The notes under the pieces were generated by a model. The model searched no databases and was not told where the DNA came from. It worked only from the letters and a program-made list of their open reading frames with translations. 16,069 nt of DNA from CAZTAR01 sp043813895 (GTDB lineage: Bacteria; Planctomycetota; Phycisphaerae; UBA1845; UTPLA1): positions 1-16,069 of the forward strand of contig JBDRKQ010000099.1 in assembly GCA_043813895.1 (NCBI GenBank). The letters are read 5' to 3'. Both the position numbers and the translations under genes were made by a program. Positions 13,219 to 16,069 of this stretch are shown here, piece by piece (the stretch's first letter is position 1; every line of letters starts with the position of its first letter).

Positions 13219-16069
13219 TCATTGAGACTCTGCGCGATACGGCATGCCCGCCTCGTAGAGCTTGATCCTGGCCTCCAGCTCGTCTGAGAAGCTCTGGAGT
13301 CGCGCCTCCCCAGCCTCGGCGAGGTCCTCCTGGCCCAGCGACTCCTGGACCAGATCCAACGCTTGGCGCGCGGTCACGACGGCCTGCTCGAACCGCCCCG
13401 CCTCCGCATACGCCGCCGCCAGAGAATCCAACGTGCCGGGGTCCTTGTACTGATTCACCGTACAAGCCAGCGTCGCCAGCACCACGGCCTCCGTACCGTT
13501 CCTGATCTCGTCGTGCGGATTCGTCGCCAAGATCCACGCCAGGTTGTTCGCCACATCCGGCTGCCCGGGGTTCAGGCGAAGCGACGCCCGGTAGTCAGCG
13601 ACTGCCTCCTTGAGCCGCCCCTGGGACTCAAGAAGACCAGCTCTCAGGAAGAGGACTTCTCCGTTGTTCGGTTGGGCACGCAACGACTCTGAGAAGCTCT
13701 CAATCGCCTCCTCAAGCCGACCAAGCTTGCCCAGCAGGACGCCACGGTCCCTCTGCGCTGCGGCGTCATTGGGCTCCCGCCGAACGATTTCTGTGTACTC
13801 ATTGAGGGCATCCTCTGACTTGCCCTGCTTCAGGTAGACCTCCGCCAAGTTGCGACGCGCATTCGCATTATCAGACTGGAGTGCGACCGCTCTCCTGAAC
13901 TCCTCAGCCGCCTCAACGAGCCGACCGCGTTCCGACAACGCGCGCGCCAGGTTCACGTGCGCATGCACGTTTCCAGGCACTGTCTCGATGTACTTCGCCA
14001 AATGCTCGATTCCCTCATCCAGCCGACCTTGAGCGGCAAGAAGGCTCCCCAGACATAAGCGGGCCTGCGCATCTGAATCGTCGAGCCGTAGTGCTTTTGC
14101 GAACTCCTCCGACGCTCCGGCAAAATCTCCCTTCTGCTCCAGCACCGTCGCCAACCCAAAGTGCGTCGTCGCATCATCCGGTACAATCTTCAACGCTTCC
14201 GCAAAGTGCTGCAGTGATTCCTCAAAACGTCCCTGCCGGCCGAGCACGATCCCGATGTCATAGTGTTTCCAGGCCTCCAGTGGCACTGCTTCGTGGAGCG
14301 ATTCATCCGTGTGCCGAGTCGCGCCGCGCGGGTCCCTATAACGCAGCAGAATCTTCGCCACGGCCAAGTGCACGCCGCTGTCCGATGGGTTCAACTCGAT
14401 AGCCGCGAAGAAATGCTCCAGCGACTTCTGAAAATCGCCGTCGAGAGCAAATATGGCCCCGGCTCGCTTTTGGGACTCTCGATCCGAGGGATTCAGCGTC
14501 AGGTATTCCAACAGGACCGGCAAGGCCTCCTTCATGCGCCCTGTGAAGAAAAGCGCATCCGCCAACAGCTTGTGGAGCAACGGCGAGCCCGGAGAGAGCT
14601 TGATTGTCTCACGGAGCACCGGAATCTGCTCCTCCCATTTTCCATGGAGGCTTTCAATCTCGTTCATCTTGTCTATGACGACCGTCATGTCATCGACATC
14701 CTTAAGGTCCGAGATGTCGAATTCCTGCGCATCGAACTCCTGATTCCCCCCGCCCGACAGATACCCCAGGGCGGCCAACTGTGCGATCTCTGCCTCGGTC
14801 GCTTCAACCACCTGAGCTTCGTGTTTTGTGAAACGACTCTCCAAATCCTTGAGAAGCTGCCTGAGCTCATTCAGCTTCTCCGGTCGAGCGCTCGCGAGGT
14901 TGTTCAGCTCTCTGGGATCCTCCTTCCGGTTGAATAGACGATCCCGGGCAGTGTGTATGAACTTCCATTCCGCAGTCGTCAGGCTGGTCAAAGGCGCCCA
15001 TCGATAATCCAGCCAGGGGGCCTGAGTCTCACTGAAAGCCGGACGTGATTCAATGGGCTGCCCCAGCAACGCCGGCGCCAAACTCCGTCCGCTTCGCTCT
15101 TCGAACCCCTCAAAGCCCAAGAGGTCCTGTATCGTGGCAAACAAATCAACCAAGGCCACAGTCTCCTCGACGCGTTCCCCCTTGGGAATCCGCCCTGGCA
15201 GCGAGAAGATTAGCGGCACGTGGAGCGTCCCCTCATAGAGTTTATGCCCGTGCGACGGCTCATCGTGCTCGCCCAGCGCCTCGCCGTGGTCGCCGGCCAC
15301 TACAATAAGCGTACTCGCAGACAGGCCGCTCTCCTTGAGGAAATCCGTGAGGCGAACAACCTGCATGTCGGCGAACGCGATTTCCGAATCGTAGCTCGGT
15401 GCGTGGTTCGCGAACCTCGTGTCCGCAAGCGCTTCGTGGTCGTGAGCCGGATGGTGCGCGTCGAACAGATGAACCCAACAGAAGAAAGGCCTGTCTTTCT
15501 TGCGCTTGCCCAGCCAAGTCAAGGCCGAGTCGGCAACAAGGTCGCCTGCCCGATATATGCAGAGAACGGGACCTTGCACATCCTCACTGGAGTAGGCTCG
15601 TGACATGTCGTCGTCGTACGCGTCAAAACCCCGGTCCAGCCCATTACGCGAGTCCAACGTGAAGGAAGCAATAAAAGCACCGGTCTCATATCCTCTCTCT
15701 TTCAGAATCTCCGCCAAAGTCTGCCGGTCCAGATCGAGTATGCAATCTCCATTATGACGCAGCCCGTGCTCCGGTGGGTGGAGGCCCGTCATCATTGTCG
15801 TGTGCGACGGCAGGGTCAGCGGGATACTCGAAAACGCCTGCTCGAAAACGACACCACGTTTTGCCAACGTGTCCGTCCCGGGCGTGAGCGCTGACGAGTA
15901 GTCATAACAGCCAAGGTGATCCGCGCGCGTCGTATCGAGCGTGATCAAGAGGACATTCAGCGGCCCCTCATACGCCTCCTCATCACCACCGCCCAAGCCG
16001 TACTTCAGGCCCACGACAACACAAATTACGATCACTCCACCAACCAACAGCACCTTCAACAAGTTCGTA
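13219..16069 (-). CDS. Membrane-anchored sulfatase-like hydrolase with long TPR tail (5' end at or beyond window edge)
   Basis: At least 947 residues counting from an in-frame TTG at 16062. The frame is open to the window edge, so the true start may lie outside. Seen: an N-terminal helix (residues 2-19) as anchor, then a sulfatase/alkaline-phosphatase fold: LLITLDTTRADHLGCY (metal Asp43), SSIPLTLPSHTTMMTG, GDHGEALGEHDE (Asp258, His259), and SHGHKLYEGTLHVPL. The sulfatase signature C/S-x-P-x-R is S79-I-P-L-T83 here, so the Arg is missing and no formylglycine Cys exists. AALGYLSGG (430-438) ends the domain. About twelve TPRs at 468-920 follow (for example GRFEESLQHFAEALKIVPDD). The C-terminus has NNLAWILATNP and ARIKLYEAGMPYR. 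Known: relatives hydrolyse sulfate or phosphate esters outside the membrane. Inferred: extracytoplasmic enzyme plus protein-docking tail; substrate unknown, and a non-sulfatase activity is possible. Confidence 0.86.
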   Translation of the reverse strand, partial: TNLLKVLLVGGVIVICVVVGLKYGLGGGDEEAYEGPLNVLLITLDTTRADHLGCYDYSSALTPGTDTLAKRGVVFEQAFSSIPLTLPSHTTMMTGLHPPEHGLRHNGDCILDLDRQTLAEILKERGYETGAFIASFTLDSRNGLDRGFDAYDDDMSRAYSSEDVQGPVLCIYRAGDLVADSALTWLGKRKKDRPFFCWVHLFDAHHPAHDHEALADTRFANHAPSYDSEIAFADMQVVRLTDFLKESGLSASTLIVVAGDHGEALGEHDEPSHGHKLYEGTLHVPLIFSLPGRIPKGERVEETVALVDLFATIQDLLGFEGFEERSGRSLAPALLGQPIESRPAFSETQAPWLDYRWAPLTSLTTAEWKFIHTARDRLFNRKEDPRELNNLASARPEKLNELRQLLKDLESRFTKHEAQVVEATEAEIAQLAALGYLSGGGNQEFDAQEFDISDLKDVDDMTVVIDKMNEIESLHGKWEEQIPVLRETIKLSPGSPLLHKLLADALFFTGRMKEALPVLLEYLTLNPSDRESQKRAGAIFALDGDFQKSLEHFFAAIELNPSDSGVHLAVAKILLRYRDPRGATRHTDESLHEAVPLEAWKHYDIGIVLGRQGRFEESLQHFAEALKIVPDDATTHFGLATVLEQKGDFAGASEEFAKALRLDDSDAQARLCLGSLLAAQGRLDEGIEHLAKYIETVPGNVHAHVNLARALSERGRLVEAAEEFRRAVALQSDNANARRNLAEVYLKQGKSEDALNEYTEIVRREPNDAAAQRDRGVLLGKLGRLEEAIESFSESLRAQPNNGEVLFLRAGLLESQGRLKEAVADYRASLRLNPGQPDVANNLAWILATNPHDEIRNGTEAVVLATLACTVNQYKDPGTLDSLAAAYAEAGRFEQAVVTARQALDLVQESLGQEDLAEAGEARLQSFSDELEARIKLYEAGMPYRAESQ

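Noticed and set aside
12848..13225. Overlapping open frames on both strands downstream of the sulfatase
   Set aside because: No ribosome binding sites or motifs, and part of the DNA is a dispersed repeat.

Overview
The window looks like a Planctomycetota-type chromosome fragment. This is inferred from high GC, many Arg/Ala-rich exported proteins, a sulfatase fused to a long TPR tail, a dockerin-like calcium-binding repeat on a secreted multidomain protein, futalosine-pathway menaquinone synthesis, and long repeat-rich intergenic gaps. No marker gene fixes the taxonomy. Most genes lie on the minus strand; one secreted protein and one candidate small RNA lie on the plus strand.

Right-hand part, read leftwards on the minus strand. 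A membrane-anchored sulfatase-like hydrolase with about a dozen TPRs (13219 to the window edge) is followed by a 470-base gap holding a dispersed repeat. Next comes an exported TPR protein of unknown function (10999-12747). A non-coding stretch follows with a well-formed plus-strand promoter, a structured RNA and a terminator (10702-10872). A tRNA-Arg(GCG) (9978-10051) and mqnE (8581-9831, aminodeoxyfutalosine synthase) complete this part.

Middle. A plus-strand secreted protein (6598-8613) converges on mqnE and overlaps it by 33 bases. Its full reading frame has a promoter, a ribosome binding site and a signal peptide. It is interrupted once, by an in-frame TGA at 6742-6744, at the second redox position of a thioredoxin-like C-x-x-C site (here C-G-V-UGA). 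A small hairpin with a G-rich loop lies at bacterial-SECIS distance downstream. It is either a new selenoprotein candidate or a gene with a nonsense or frameshift lesion in its active site. I consider it the most interesting object here.

Left-hand part (minus strand). A decayed TPR gene (about 5817-6486, broken by a 10-bp tandem duplication and a nonsense codon) leads into two paralogous type I phosphodiesterase-family enzymes. One is anchored by membrane helices (3626-5851), the other is a lipoprotein (1521-3629); they overlap by ATGA and are surely co-translated. After a repeat-filled gap come a 68-residue ribbon-helix-helix protein (999-1205) and a membrane protein (2-826) whose helices resemble the EMC3/DUF106 branch of the Oxa1/YidC insertase superfamily, with an extra extracytoplasmic domain. 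Together these suggest an envelope-modification locus (phosphodiester or sulfate ester hydrolysis or transfer outside the membrane), but no substrate can be read from the sequence.
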